In this document: in pieces, positions 26,243 through 37,260 of the stretch | Layout of the letters: each line of letters opens with the position of its first letter | Position numbering within the stretch: the first letter of the stretch is position 1 | Source: Tyto alba | Taxonomy: Eukaryota > Chordata > Aves > Strigiformes > Tytonidae | NCBI RefSeq assembly: GCF_018691265.1 | Contig: NW_024881272.1 | Coordinates: 27,842,823 to 27,906,822 of the forward strand | Reading direction: 5' to 3' | Length of the DNA stretch: 64,000 nt | The notes under the pieces: model-generated | Told to the model about the DNA's origin: nothing | The model's input: the letters and a program-made list of their open reading frames with translations, nothing else | Databases searched by the model: none | Program-made: the position numbers and the translations under genes

Positions 26243-27889
26243 CACTTCACCTATATTTTTTTTCCACAGCCTACTTTCCATGTCCTTTCTTAAAAATGGG
26301 CCAAGATCACAAGTTTGCTTCCCAAGTTCCACTGATCTCCAAAACTTTTGAGTCTATTTTCTGTCTTTGTGGTTGTTTGCATTTTTAATTCCTCATCTGG
26401 TTTCTTGAAAAAAGAAGGACCCACAAATTAAGACTTGCAAAATGGCCAGACAGGCATTGCAAAACTTAAACGGACATGTACCAGGAACATGTAACAAAAC
26501 ATGATTTCAGCACAAGCTGAAACACAACATTTATGAGAAAATCACTGATAAGTTAGCTGCAATGGTTAGATGTGGGAAAAGTTCTGGACAGGATTAAAAA
26601 TAAAAAGCAAATACTGTAAGGCTGCAGATTTAAATAATATAGCTGAGAACACAATGTAAATTTACACACTAATCTGGAAATAGTAGGAAAGTTACATTAT
26701 ATGTTAAAGAAAGCTACTGACAAAGGCACAGACATAGGTAGATGAAGTAGGAAAGCTGACAAAGTCAGCCACTGGAGATTTGTTTCCTGTTCCACAGTGC
26801 AGTCAGAGCTGATCAGCTGAGTTGAGTAGTGTTGCACAACACAACGGATGAAAATAATCACCTGACTCATGGATAAGTTTAATGTATAATCAACTTTACA
26901 GTGTGGTTTCAGGGGTTCATAAACAGCATGGATGCACACAGCGAATTCAAGAACCTTATGGCAAATCCATTTAGATGTAGCCTTTGTAGTATTTTTTCCC
27001 AGAGCACAACAGCGTTTCCCATATTTATCACTTTTTTTCACCTTAAGTGAACCAAAAATCCAAAATCAGTTCTATGGATAACGCATCTTCATTTGAAGCC
27101 ACTTTTGAGGCTGGAAAGCACATGCACAACAGCTAACACATCAGGAAAATGAAATTTTGGTCCAGGAACCCAGATCATTTATGCATGATGCTGTGGGTTA
27201 TTAAATATTCAGAAAAATTGTTTCATCCTCAAAATGTTAGTATCTCTAATTCTCCTAACTTATTGTGGGGGCTTTTTATTTTCAGGTGGGTTGGAAAAGA
27301 CCTTAAACCTCGTTTCTTACATTAGGAAAGACCCCTGTACCTAAAGGATCCTTATCATTCATGAGGAAACACAAAACTTTAGTTTCACTGACAAACTTAT
27401 CTTCACATACATGGTTAGAGCCATTGTTAATACATCCTGAATAGGAAGAATGACATTTGGCACCTTCCTTAAAGAGACCCTCACAGAATAATGTATGTGA
27501 GACGTAAGGTGTACGGCATGCTGCCCCCCTGCAGCCTCTGGGTACTTTACATCTCCCCGGAGAGGTCAAGCAGCACCTGCAGGTCAACCCTCAAGCTATC
27601 AGCTTTGTGGTGCGGTTTCAATTCCAATCCCGTGTCTTCCCATATTTTCATTCTCAATAAAGCAGGTCGTGGTTTCTTGTGTGAAAGGACCTCCTGTGCA
27701 CCACCGGTTTGCTCCGCTCCTCACCGCTGCCACCTTTGCCCCTGTGCGGGGAGGTCGGTGCACAGTGCAGGCTGCCCCACCATCAGCTTCTTCCTCTGCA
27801 CAGCCAGGGCTCTCCGCCTCCACCCCCCCGCCCCCCCATTCTGTTTGCTGGGTGAGCGGGGCTCTCACCCTCTCACCTTCCTCCCCACG

Positions 27890-28200
27890 ACGGGGCAATC
27901 CCCCCTCAGACAGGGCTGCAGTGCCTGGGGGCTCTTCCCCCTCTCCCTACCTGAAGGGGCATTCCCCTCGACCACCTCTCCCCCGGGAAGATGCTCCTCA
28001 TCGCCCCGGGGAAGGGGCCTTGCCCTCCTCCACAGCTCCCTAGGAAGGGGCCTCTGCCCCGGCCCCTTTCTCCACCTCAGTGCCCTCGGCCAGAAGGCGC
28101 TTCCCTCCCCTTCCCCTGAGAGAAGGGCTCCGTCTCCTGCGCTCCGCTGCGAGGCAGGCCCCCTCTACTGCCAGAAGCCCCTTGGAGAAGGGGGGCTCCT
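27890..28200. repeat. Irregular GC-rich minisatellite-like block
   Basis: A 'gaAGGGGC' core followed by a C-rich complement recurs with irregular spacing: near 27952 (ctgaaggggcattcccct), 28011 (ggggaaggggccttgccc), 28041 (aggaaggggcctctgccc), 28090, 28120 and 28183. Each unit is quasi-palindromic. The block lies at the 5' end of AGBL4 intron 1. Confidence 0.5.
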
Positions 28201-28240
28201 CCCCTCTCCCCCCGCCCAGGCAACTGCGGCCGGCACTGAC

Positions 28241-28271
28241 CCGTCTCTGCCGTCCTGCTCCTCTCCGCCAT
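28241..28271 (-). CDS. AGBL4: AGBL4 exon 1, coding part (start codon to first donor)
   Basis: On the minus strand the frame reads Met-Ala-Glu-Arg-Ser-Arg-Thr-Ala-Glu-Thr plus one base, similar in length and opening (Met-Ala-Glu) to the start of human CCP6 as I recall it. The donor is GAGACGG|GTCAGT; a C at +3 is uncommon but tolerated. The exon ends in phase 1, exactly what exon 2 needs, giving Gly at the junction. The chosen ATG has A at -3 and G at +4, a good initiation context. A second in-frame ATG lies 12 bases upstream (Met-Thr-Thr-Asn before this Met) in a weaker context and is a possible alternative start. Confidence 0.8.
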
Positions 28272-28288
28272 ATTTGTTGTCATCCCCC

Positions 28289-28328
28289 ACACACACACAC
28301 ACACACACCCCCCCCCATACACACACAC
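28289..28328. repeat. Compound (AC)n-C9-(AC)n microsatellite in AGBL4 5' UTR
   Basis: (AC)10, a C run and (AC)5 in succession. On the AGBL4 sense strand this is a GT/G-rich tract lying 18-57 bases upstream of the start codon, so it is within the 5' UTR or the core promoter. Confidence 0.9.
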
Positions 28329-28349
28329 GGAGCGAGACGCTGCCTGGGC

Positions 28350-28363
28350 GTCGCCATGGCAAC
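28350..28363. promoter_or_regulatory. RFX X-box (GTCGCCATGGCAAC)
   Basis: The 14-mer matches the X-box consensus RYYNYYWWRRNRAC at every position and is nearly palindromic. RFX factors (RFX2, RFX3 and others) bind such sites close upstream of ciliary genes. It lies 79 bp upstream of the AGBL4 start codon, the usual distance for such a gene. Binding itself is inferred. Confidence 0.8.
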
Positions 28364-28599
28364 ACACGTCACTGCCAAGGGAGTCCCGCGCCCCCCCCGC
28401 TCCCCGCCGGCCGGCCGCCATGGCCGTGCGGGCCGGGGAGGCGGCGGGACCGCTGCGCTGCCGGACGGCGCTCGGGGACAACCTTTCCCGAGGAGCCCGG
28501 CCGGGCCCGGGAGGGACGGGACGAGGCGGTGCGGGGGCGCAGCGTGTCCTCTCCCGTTGTCTCCCAGGCCGGCAGCGGCCCCGGTGCTGGCGGGCGGGG

Positions 28600-28665
28600 C
28601 GGCCGTGCGTGAGGGGAGCCGGCGCGGCGTGAGGGGCGGGAACGGCCGTGCGTGAGGGGAGCCGG
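28600..28665. repeat. 23-bp GC-rich direct repeat
   Basis: CGGCCGTGCGTGAGGGGAGC followed by CGG occurs at 28600-28622 and again at 28643-28665, separated by a similar 'cggcgtgaggggcgg' spacer. It is a short local duplication inside CpG island 1. Confidence 0.85.
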
Positions 28666-29029
28666 GGCTGGTGTTTACCAGCGCTGCTTGCCGAGGGAGG
28701 GGAAGGCTTGTTATCTCCTCCCTGGTGACTGTCTCTACCTCGGCAATTACAGTAACGGCGCCCCGGAGGAGGGGGTAGTAGCCGGGTACCTGAGCCCCTA
28801 GCCGGGCCTCGCTCCCCGCCTGCGGGGAGTCGGGTCTGGCCCTGGGGCAGCCTCAGGTCTCCAAGGAGAAGAGGCTCGTTATGGAGGTGCATGTACCCCT
28901 CCACGCAGATCAGGGGCAATTACAACCTTGCAACCCGGAGGGGAGTGGGGGGAAGAGGGGCCTGAAGGCCTGTTGGGGTTAGGGGTCTGTGTCACCCCGG
29001 TGGGGAAGGGAGGGCATCCCTCCTGCCCA

Positions 29030-29445
29030 GGTTTCCAGCCTGATGCACTGAGGCGTTATGAGGAGGCACCCTTCGGGCAGAGATGGCAAATTCATGTGTG
29101 TGTCACTACCTCACCCTGCCCCAAAACTCAGCATGTGAGTCTGATCATGAGGCAGTTATGTCAACTTTTTTTTTAAGGCAGCCCAGTGGGGAGCTTCATT
29201 ATTTGTGTGTGGCCCGTCTGTCTCCTTCTCCCAGACCTAGCAGGTGAGCCTGACCATATGGCAAATACAGTGATGCTTCCCAGGGATGGGAGGGGTTCTG
29301 TGTGCATGTGTTTGCAGGCCCACTGGGTGACACTCACCATGTGGCAAATACAGCAGTGAAGTCTTTGGTGCAAAGGGGCTAATTATGTGTTTCCCAAGAG
29401 ACCCCACAGGTTGGGTCTGACCATGCATCTCTCACTACTGCAAGA
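29030..29445. repeat. Degenerate tandem repeat, period about 80-110 bp
   Basis: A core of the type 'caggtgagcctgaccatatg' followed by 'gcaaatacagtgatg' recurs at about 29036 (tttccagcctgatgcactga), 29129 (catgtgagtctgatcatgag), 29241 (caggtgagcctgaccatatg), 29321 (cactgggtgacactcaccat) and 29407 (caggttgggtctgaccatgc). Spacing is roughly 80-110 bases. The copies at 29241 and 29321 are most alike, sharing 'tggcaaatacag'. The block lies just upstream of CpG island 1. Confidence 0.6.
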
Positions 29446-30734
29446 CTGAGACGGAGGCTTCATTGTACATCCCCAACGCAGACGAACTCCAGGCTCTCAG
29501 AAGCAAGGCTAGGCACAGGACAAGCACAGTGTTACCAGCACAAGCATCAAGGGATAGAATCATGTATATTTGCATACACAGGCAGACGCGGAGGTGAATG
29601 CACACCAAACTGGGTGGCTGTTTGAACTGGGAAACAGGGAGTATGCATATAGAGCTAAGCAATGGAAATGGGTGGGACTGTGTTTATGGCTATGTACACA
29701 CTTATGTGTTTGCTTCCTTATAGCTAATAATGTAACCACTTCCTAATGACCAATGACTAGTCAGTGAAACACCCCTAAGATTAAAAATCAAGAGATGTAA
29801 AACTGTATCTTTCTCCACCTAAAGTTCTGATCTTTAAACATCAATTTACCTCTTTGTCTTCCTTCCTATCTGGTATGTGCCTCCTGCTCCAGTTCAACTC
29901 CTCTTAATAAGACTCATGTGGATAATACCTGCAGGTTCTACACACTTAGATTTTTCTGTAGGTTCAGTTACTTCCTTTCTCCCTGGCTTTTGCAGCCTTG
30001 TACATTCTTCTTTCAGTTCATAGTTCTCTGGTTACTTTGCAACATTTATTTTTGTGGTTTCTCTTCCTTTGCTGTTTCCTTTCTTTTTCCATGGCGCTTA
30101 GGCCTCCTTCCTTCATCTACTTCTCTTCATTCTCAGTATCTTTAGTATTATATAAGCTAATTTCATATTACTTTAGCCACATTCCTGTGCCAGCAACTTG
30201 ATGAAATACCTGTCTAAAGTGGTGTACCAAGGGGGCTTTGTGACAGGGTGAGAAGATACACCCTTGCACAGAATATTGGAGTGTTGATACAGTTCTTTGC
30301 TTAGCAAGGGCTATCTAGACCCAAACTCTGGAAATTATTTTCTAGACTTTTCCCTCTGCAGTCTTCATAAACTGTAGGTGGTCACCAGTATACTACAAAG
30401 GCTGATTTGTCTTGATTCTGACAGTGAACTAAGTACATACACATGCCCCACATCCTCTCCCTTATACTCTTTTTTCAGGATAGCAGATCACTCAGGACCT
30501 GTGCTCTTCCTTGACTGATGTTGGGCAAATGATCCTGGGACATCCCTCTTCAGAATATGCCACATGTAATCTGATACTTTCCTTCTGTCCGTTCAGATCT
30601 CATGGCTGACTGTTTATATTCAATATTCTTGCACATCCATTGAGAAACCTCATCAGCACCAGTTCAGGATTAACATAGACAACAATATTCTCTCCTGGAA
30701 CCTCTCCATGTGTGTGCATTACAGTACCTCCTAC

Positions 30735-30755
30735 CTGTCTGTCTGTCTGTCTGTC
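30735..30755. repeat. (CTGT)5 microsatellite
   Basis: Five perfect CTGT units plus one trailing C. Confidence 0.9.
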
Positions 30756-30999
30756 ACAAAAACCTAAAGTGATTATTTCTCTCCCTCTATACTTGTCTAG
30801 TCTGTTTTCAAGTCTGGCTTTCTCTTTCTCTATGAAAAGGTGACCATATTAGTAGCTATGACACTTTTTTGCTTCTGGTCATCCTTTCTCCTGCTACAAC
30901 CCCTTTCTTCTAGGTTCCCTGATAGCCATATCCCAACCCAGCCCTCTTTCAAATAACTTCTCATATTACCTCTTCATTCCTTTATCTAAACTTTTTTTC

Positions 31000-31018
31000 T
31001 TTTTTTTTTTTTTTTTTT
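31000..31018. repeat. T19 run
   Basis: A T19 run followed by 'ag' and preceded by seven T and a C. It resembles a splice acceptor tract by chance, since no exon is recognisable after it. Confidence 0.85.
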
Positions 31019-34000
31019 AGGTCTTAGAGTTAGTTCTGTCCAATGCTGCAGCTCTAGTCTGGTTTCTCATCATGTCCCCATGTCCCCTTATTCCCTTTGT
31101 TCTACTTGCTATTCCAGCTTTAGTGTCCCCTCATCCATATTTCATTCCTATCTATTAATACTCATATAGCATTTTTCATCTGTAAATTTCTAAGAATTAA
31201 GTGCCCGTAGAGAAACCTTCCATATCTGTTCTTCAGATGACCTCTTTATTCACATTTCTGTGAGACTCACTTCTATGGTGACCACAAATACTAATCCACA
31301 GGCCTTTTGCATCTAACTGCCATTCTGTTAAATACCTGCAAGAAGGTCTACTGAAATACAAGACATCTTGGAAAAAGCACTTTTTCCAGTTAAATTAGCT
31401 CTTCTGAGTTAACACACTTGAAAAAACCTAGAAATGCCACACTCATTTTTTTAGTCTGAGTTTAATGCTATGTTATAGTCACCTCACCAAGCTGAAGTGG
31501 TGTTAAATATAGATGATATGCAGTCTTTCCAAAAACGGTAAGATAATTTGACAAGAGAGAACTATAAAGTTCATATAGAAAGTTCTTTTGAAAATAGAAA
31601 GATAACTGAATGGTGTAATTTGAAGAGTAAGACCTGAAGAATGAGGGAAATAGTATTCAGGAGAAGCAGTTGCTCATATTTATTTATGCATTTTTAGAGC
31701 ACCTGGAAGTATCTTAGGGTGCTTGTTAGTACAAAGACATCTTTGGTCCTTGCTCTTCCAAAAGTAATAATCTAATTTTGGACGTCACAAAACAACAAAG
31801 AATAACAAAACAACATTGCAAAACACTGCTGCTCTGGTTATCTTTATAATCGTTGTTTCAGCCATATTCCCGATTTCAATGTATCCCCCCCTCCTTCAGC
31901 ATCTTAGCAAGCAAAATCTACTTCACTTTTGTGCCTCTTTACAGCTTATTCCCACCCTATCATCTTTTAATATCCTATAGAGAAATCAACGTCTTCCCCC
32001 CACACATTTCATTCAGTAATAACTCTCTACTTGTTACATTTTTCAAACCAGCACCTTCATGCTTTCCCTCGCTGCCGCTTCTCACTCCCACTCACCTAAT
32101 TTTCCTCCTTCAAATCCCTCCCTAAAAATCTCCTATGCTGTGATGTCTACTGAAGAAATGATAATGAATAGTCAGCTGTGTGCCAAGATTACTGTCTATC
32201 ATGGTGACTAGTGCTGTCTTATTCTGATCTGTCTCTTGCATCCACTTCTTGTGTTGGACTGCAAATGACTTGAGGCAGGCTCCCTCTTTTCCCTGTGTTA
32301 GTTATGGGTTCTCGAGTGGACTCTTAAAATCCATTATATAAACAAATAAAAATAAATTGAAGCAATAGAAATAAAAATGGAAATGCTGGCTAAAACCGGG
32401 AAGATTGGGCAACAATTCAGTTATTCATCAGTTTAGGTAAATTTACATAAAAATTAATGTGATGGACAACTCCATTACAAATATTGAGAAATTGATTATT
32501 TTTCTAGATACGGATTTCTGTCATTTTTCTATTTATTTATAACCTATAAGGACTTGAGGAGTATGTTATACTTTTTTATCCGTGCATATATTTGAAATGT
32601 TAGATATTCCATCTTTTGCTTTTTTATCTTTTGTCTACAGCCCACAAGACTGTGTGGTGACTAAAGAACATGAGAAAGCATAGTACCCCAAGAGCAAAGG
32701 CTGAAAGGAAAAAAGATTTCTAATCACTTTTTTTTTTTAATGAGCGTAATTAAAATACGTTGAAGATAGAATGATTTGCATCGCACATTCAGTACTTTCA
32801 ATTCAACTAGAGGTGGCTGCTGTCAATACATATCTGTCGAAACCCCAAAGATCTTCCAAGAAAATCAATACAAATCCAACTTTACAATCCCGATATTTTC
32901 AGAGTATTTAAAAAATTGGCAAAAAATACCCTTTTTCATACATTACAAAAAAACCCAGTAAGGTGCATTACTGATTTTTCACAAATCATTCTTAAGTGAC
33001 TGTTAAGTCTGGATGAGAATGAGAAGATTTAACACGAGTATTAACACGAGTTTTGCCTGCTTCACACACCACATATATGGTATGGTATACAGTATGGTTC
33101 TTCAAAGTGGGAATTTAAAAATCCAGGTGTAATTGTGTAGAAATCATATAATAACTTTTTTTTCTGTGTAGAATAAATAGTGTGTGCATTCAAGTATATG
33201 TTCTGTCGGCACTTCAACTTTGACTACTGTCAGAGAAAATGCCACCACAATGCTTCTGCTACAAACAGGCCATTGATGTTGGCTGTGCAAGCAGAGTAGG
33301 TACAATCCAAATTGAAAACAAGAAAGAAAAAGAAAAAAAGTCTGGTCAGAGTTTTTAGCCAGGATGTTATGGTCTGGTGGATTCAGACAGAAAATTAAAT
33401 CAGATAAAAAAAAGAGAGCCAAAACGAAAAACCAAAGCCTAGACAGAGGTAGCAAAATTGAAGTTAATTTTAAACATGCATACATAGTGGAGGAACACTA
33501 TAATCTTATTATGGTAACCTTGATTCACTCTCTTCTTCCAGCAGTTATTGCTCTCATTAGTTATGCAATATCTAAAAACAGATTGTAAATTTCTTGTGTC
33601 AGGACAGTATCTTTAATGTATTCTGAGCATGCCTAGTACAGCTTTAAACATTCTATACAAAAATAATACTACCTCTTGGGTTTTTCTGTATTATTTCTAA
33701 GCATAGGAAAAATTATAATGCAGCAAGTCTGGAAAGGTCAAACTGTGTCTCCTCTCATTCTGTGCATGACTTCAGAAATAATCAAAAAGTTACGCTGAGA
33801 TAACTGATACAAAACCTGAGACACTGTGATCACAAAACTTGGATCAATTTGTGCCCATGCAGGCGAAGCATCATCTCATTTCACTCCTGAAAATATGTTT
33901 TTTAATTTTACGTTTTATGGATATTTTGAACTGTTTGTTCCTAATGATTGTCCTCACGGATGTGCATCAATATTGTGTGATTACACAGAGAATCTGTCAG

Positions 34001-36706
34001 CCTGAAGGAACCCAATCTGCAAATTACAACCATACTGAGTATGGAAGGTGAGCAATTTGTGACTCCAGGATTTTGAACACTACCTTGCTCTTCCACTCTT
34101 CCACAAGCGCTTTTGAGCTTGTAAGAGCAGAGGACCACCAGTGTGTAGCTGTTTCTCAGAGACACTTCCTTCCTCTTTCATTGTTCCTCTGAGCAAGGCA
34201 GAGTTTTGGTGAGGGTTGGTTGCCAGGATGCATTTATGTCCTGCATTTGACTAGGAAAGGAGACAAAGGTCAGTGCCAGCCACCTGAGTGCAGAATGGAA
34301 AAAAACGTTGCCCAGGGGCAGGAGTAAACCCTTGCTATTATGAACCTGATATTTTTTAATTATTTTCAGGAAATAAAGAACCTTCATTTTTAAGTTCCCA
34401 TTGGAAAGGTATACACACGTACATGATAAAAGTGCACTGTATCTGGGAAAGATGAAGGGCCAAGTCAGTTCTGGTATTTGAACATATGGATGAACAGTTC
34501 AGGAATTTCAAACCTGAAATACAGTGCTAAGCCAGAATTCAGTGCCACTCAGGCAGGTAGAGGGGGCCCAAAGAACTTTCCTACGCGGAACGCTGCCATT
34601 CCCTGGATGCCCTCAGTGGTAAAAGCACTTCTGAGTAGTTTCTAATTGTGTAGCTGCAAAATATGCTCTGTTACTTTGTGGATGTTTCCAAGGGGTCTAC
34701 ATGATCCTGATACAGTGCTGGTGGCAGTGATTACTACGCCTATGCTTAGATATTAAAATATATGCCTGTGTGATGTTTTCATATATTTATTGAAATATTT
34801 AGATTTAGAATTTAAAATAATTTAAGACAAATTAGGTATTTATTATCTGAGTATTAGTTTTTTGTTAATATTTCTGTATTATTATGGACATTTTCCAGAC
34901 TGTCCTATATTTATATATAACAGATGCATTTTACGCATTGCATTTTAATACTCTAAAAACCTTACAATTCTCCTCTGTCTTTTAATCCTTTTTAGCATCT
35001 ACCCTGTTAAAATTCTTTTAATGTAGCTAGTGAACATCAGGAAAGATGAGAGAGGTAGAATCAGAACTTAACTTGGGATGAACTGAACAATTGTTTGATG
35101 TCTTGAAACTGATTATTGGGCCCAACTGAAATTTAATGCTTTAGAGGAAAGGAGAGTTCATAATGGATTTAGGAACCATGTTAAGTTCTGTATTTTTTAA
35201 GTAAATTCATTATTTGGTTTTAGTTACAATTTCTCAAGGTTCCAGGGGCTCAGAAAAAGGAGCAGCAAATCACTGAGAGACAATCACTACATGTAGCAGC
35301 TGGGAGAGAGGAGGTAAACTGAAATTGCAGGAATTTACTTTAGACTGCAGTGAGCTTATGTTAGCTAACACATGGCAACTAATACACAATAAAATCCCAG
35401 TGCAGAAAGGCCATTTTTAGTTTTTGATAAACAGTTGGCTCACCCTAATACACACTTGTCTTCCCTAAGGTTTTTTCCACACGCTAAGTGGCAAGGAACC
35501 ATCTTTTTCTCCTATCATATACAAGGCCTATGAGTGCTCAGACAGGAATGAAATAGATCTATGGCAGGGTAAGCCACATGGACTCCACATGGACTAACAA
35601 TGATTTTTTTTTTCCCTTTAAAAGGATACAATGAATTAATTCAAAGGCTGTGGGTAGATTGCCTTTGGTAGTTCGGTTCATGTGTGAGCTTGAGGTCAGT
35701 GCACTAGATGGCTTGAGGCTGTCAGCCATCAAGGTCCTAGTTCTCACCTTACACCTTTTGGTTTTGCACTGTACTTCTGCAGGAATACTGTTGGCTTGCC
35801 AGTTATTCCATAAGCCATGCAGTGCCACCAAAAGAAGTCCTTGTAGTGCAAAATAATATCAACATTGGCATTTAATAATAGTACAGTAAGGAAAACTCAA
35901 GCCCATAGCAGCACTCCAAACAGCTTAAAAAAGGGACAATAGCAAGCCAGAGCCATTCTCTGTGGAATCCAGGGAATAGAGTAAAGCAATATATGGGGCT
36001 TACAAAGGCCAACCACCTTCCCTCAAGAGTACAGGACATAGTGTTGGTTGGTGAATCTAGTCCTAAATACTCTCTGCTATGGCAAAATAATGCCAACTCA
36101 AGTGAAAAAGATCATTGTGCCTCTAAGGACAATGTAACTGATGATGGTTAGCAAGATGATCAAGGATTAGTGCCACCCATGCAAACTCCAGCTTGACCAT
36201 CTTGAGATAACAGAGATCTGACTTTAGCATCATTAGAGAATCATTACATCAAGACTACATTAATATTTTTAAATCACTATTTTGTATGTTTGAAGACATA
36301 AAACGCAACAGCATGTTTTCTTTAACTTCTCTGTAGTTTGGCCAAGTAATATAAAATTCTAGGTATTCCTGAACACTGTGATTACCATTGTTTCCCTTGT
36401 TATAACAAGCAATGCTGAGAAATGGATATTCAGTAGTGCATAATCATGCCCAATTACCCGTCCCCAACTTTGAATATAAAGTCTGTAGAAAAAATTATAC
36501 GAACTTTTTAAAATTTGCATCCACACCATCTTCTTCTGCATTCAAGAGCTTCAGGGACCTTCACAGCATGCAAACTTTTGCCCCTCCCTGGAAGAGTTAG
36601 TAGTCCTACAGAAGAAAAAGCCTTTAAATTAAAATTTTAAGGAAATGAACAGGTATATATGTATTTGATCAGAAATTGCAGAAATTATCTAATGTAATTA
36701 CTACCT

Positions 36707-37260
36707 TGTCATGGCTTAATCCCAGCCAGCAATTAAGCACCACGCAGCTGCTCGCTCAGTCTACCCCTTGCAGTGGGATGGGGGAGATATTTGGGAAAAA
36801 AAAAAGGTAAAACTTGTGGGCTGACATAAAGACAGTTTAATAGGACAGAAATGGAACGGAAAATAGTAAGAGAATATACAAAACAAGTGATGCACAATAC
36901 AATTGCTTACCACCTACTGACCTATACCCAGCTAATCCCTGAGCCGTGGTGCCCCCCCACCAACTTCCCCCAGTTTATATACTGGGCATAACATCATATC
37001 ATACGAAATGCTGCTTTGGCTTGTTTGGGTCAGCTGCACTGGCTATGTCCCCTCCCAGCTTTTTGTGCACCCCCAGCCTCCGCTGGCAGGGCACTACGAG
37101 AAGCTGAAAAGTCCTTGACTAAGGACCAATGCTAAATACTGCTTAGCAACAACTAAAACATTGGTGTATTACCAACATTATTCTCATCCTAAACCTAAAA
37201 CACAGCACTATATCAGCTATGAGGGAGAAAACTAATTTTATTGCAGCCAAAACCATGACA
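36707..37260 (-). mobile_element. Solo LTR of an endogenous retrovirus (ERVL-like)
   Basis: The element starts TGTCATGG and ends CCATGACA, a perfect 8-bp terminal inverted repeat with TG...CA ends. It is flanked by 'tacct' on the left and 'gacct' on the right, a likely 5-bp target duplication with one change; five bases is the ERVL norm. On the minus strand a TATA box (rc of 'tttatata', 36974-36981) is followed about 140 bases on by ATTAAA (36836-36841), so the LTR is oriented minus. I recognise the sequence (cagcaattaagcaccacgca and neighbouring blocks) as a common LTR of bird genomes. No internal viral sequence is next to it, so it is a recombined solo LTR. Confidence 0.85.

Larger units (their letters stand above)
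10922..28240 (-). other. AGBL4: AGBL4 intron 1
   Basis: This is the interval between the donor of exon 1 and the acceptor of exon 2 (17.3 kb). It is AT-rich and A-rich on the plus strand. It contains an uncharacterised 74-codon minus-strand open frame at 11138-11362, an AT microsatellite with inverted ends near 17.6 kb, and A runs at 21916-21930 and 26224-26242. The last ~500 bp next to exon 1 are the GC-rich downstream flank of the CpG island. I recognised no transposon copy in this intron. Several short splice-flanked open frames occur, but none continues the AGBL4 reading frame. Confidence 0.85.
27690..29040. promoter_or_regulatory. AGBL4: CpG island 1: AGBL4 promoter
   Basis: GC content rises abruptly and CpG dinucleotides become frequent, above all in 28380-28660. 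The island contains AGBL4 exon 1, an RFX X-box and many GC boxes. Its downstream half (27890-28200) is built of irregular repeats around 'aaggggc...gcccct'. Its upstream half holds a 23-bp tandem pair. No TATA box is obvious, so transcription start is probably dispersed between about 28280 and 28350 on the minus strand. Long open frames on both strands in the island (up to 373 codons) are side effects of high GC and low stop frequency. Confidence 0.85.
29880..32300. other. Pyrimidine-rich block on the plus strand
   Basis: Over about 2.4 kb the plus strand is dominated by T and C, with many 'cttcctttctcc'-type runs, a (CTGT)5 microsatellite at 30735-30755 and a T19 run at 31000-31018. The minus strand is correspondingly purine-rich. 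Open frames in this block (for example 31853-32125) are Pro/Ser/Phe/Leu-rich products of that composition. No transposon protein is visible. Confidence 0.6.

Noticed and set aside
27280..27310. 'ggtgggttggaaaagaccttaaac', reminiscent of the CR1 3' end
   Set aside because: Only about 25 bases resemble CR1, and neither the tail nor the following body is present.
27491..28612. 373-codon plus-strand open frame across CpG island 1, and 280- and 191-codon frames overlapping it
   Set aside because: They are Pro/Arg/Ser/Gly-rich with no domain, and they overlap each other on both strands. Stops are rare in GC-rich DNA. The minus frame contains the real AGBL4 exon 1 only in its few codons before the donor.
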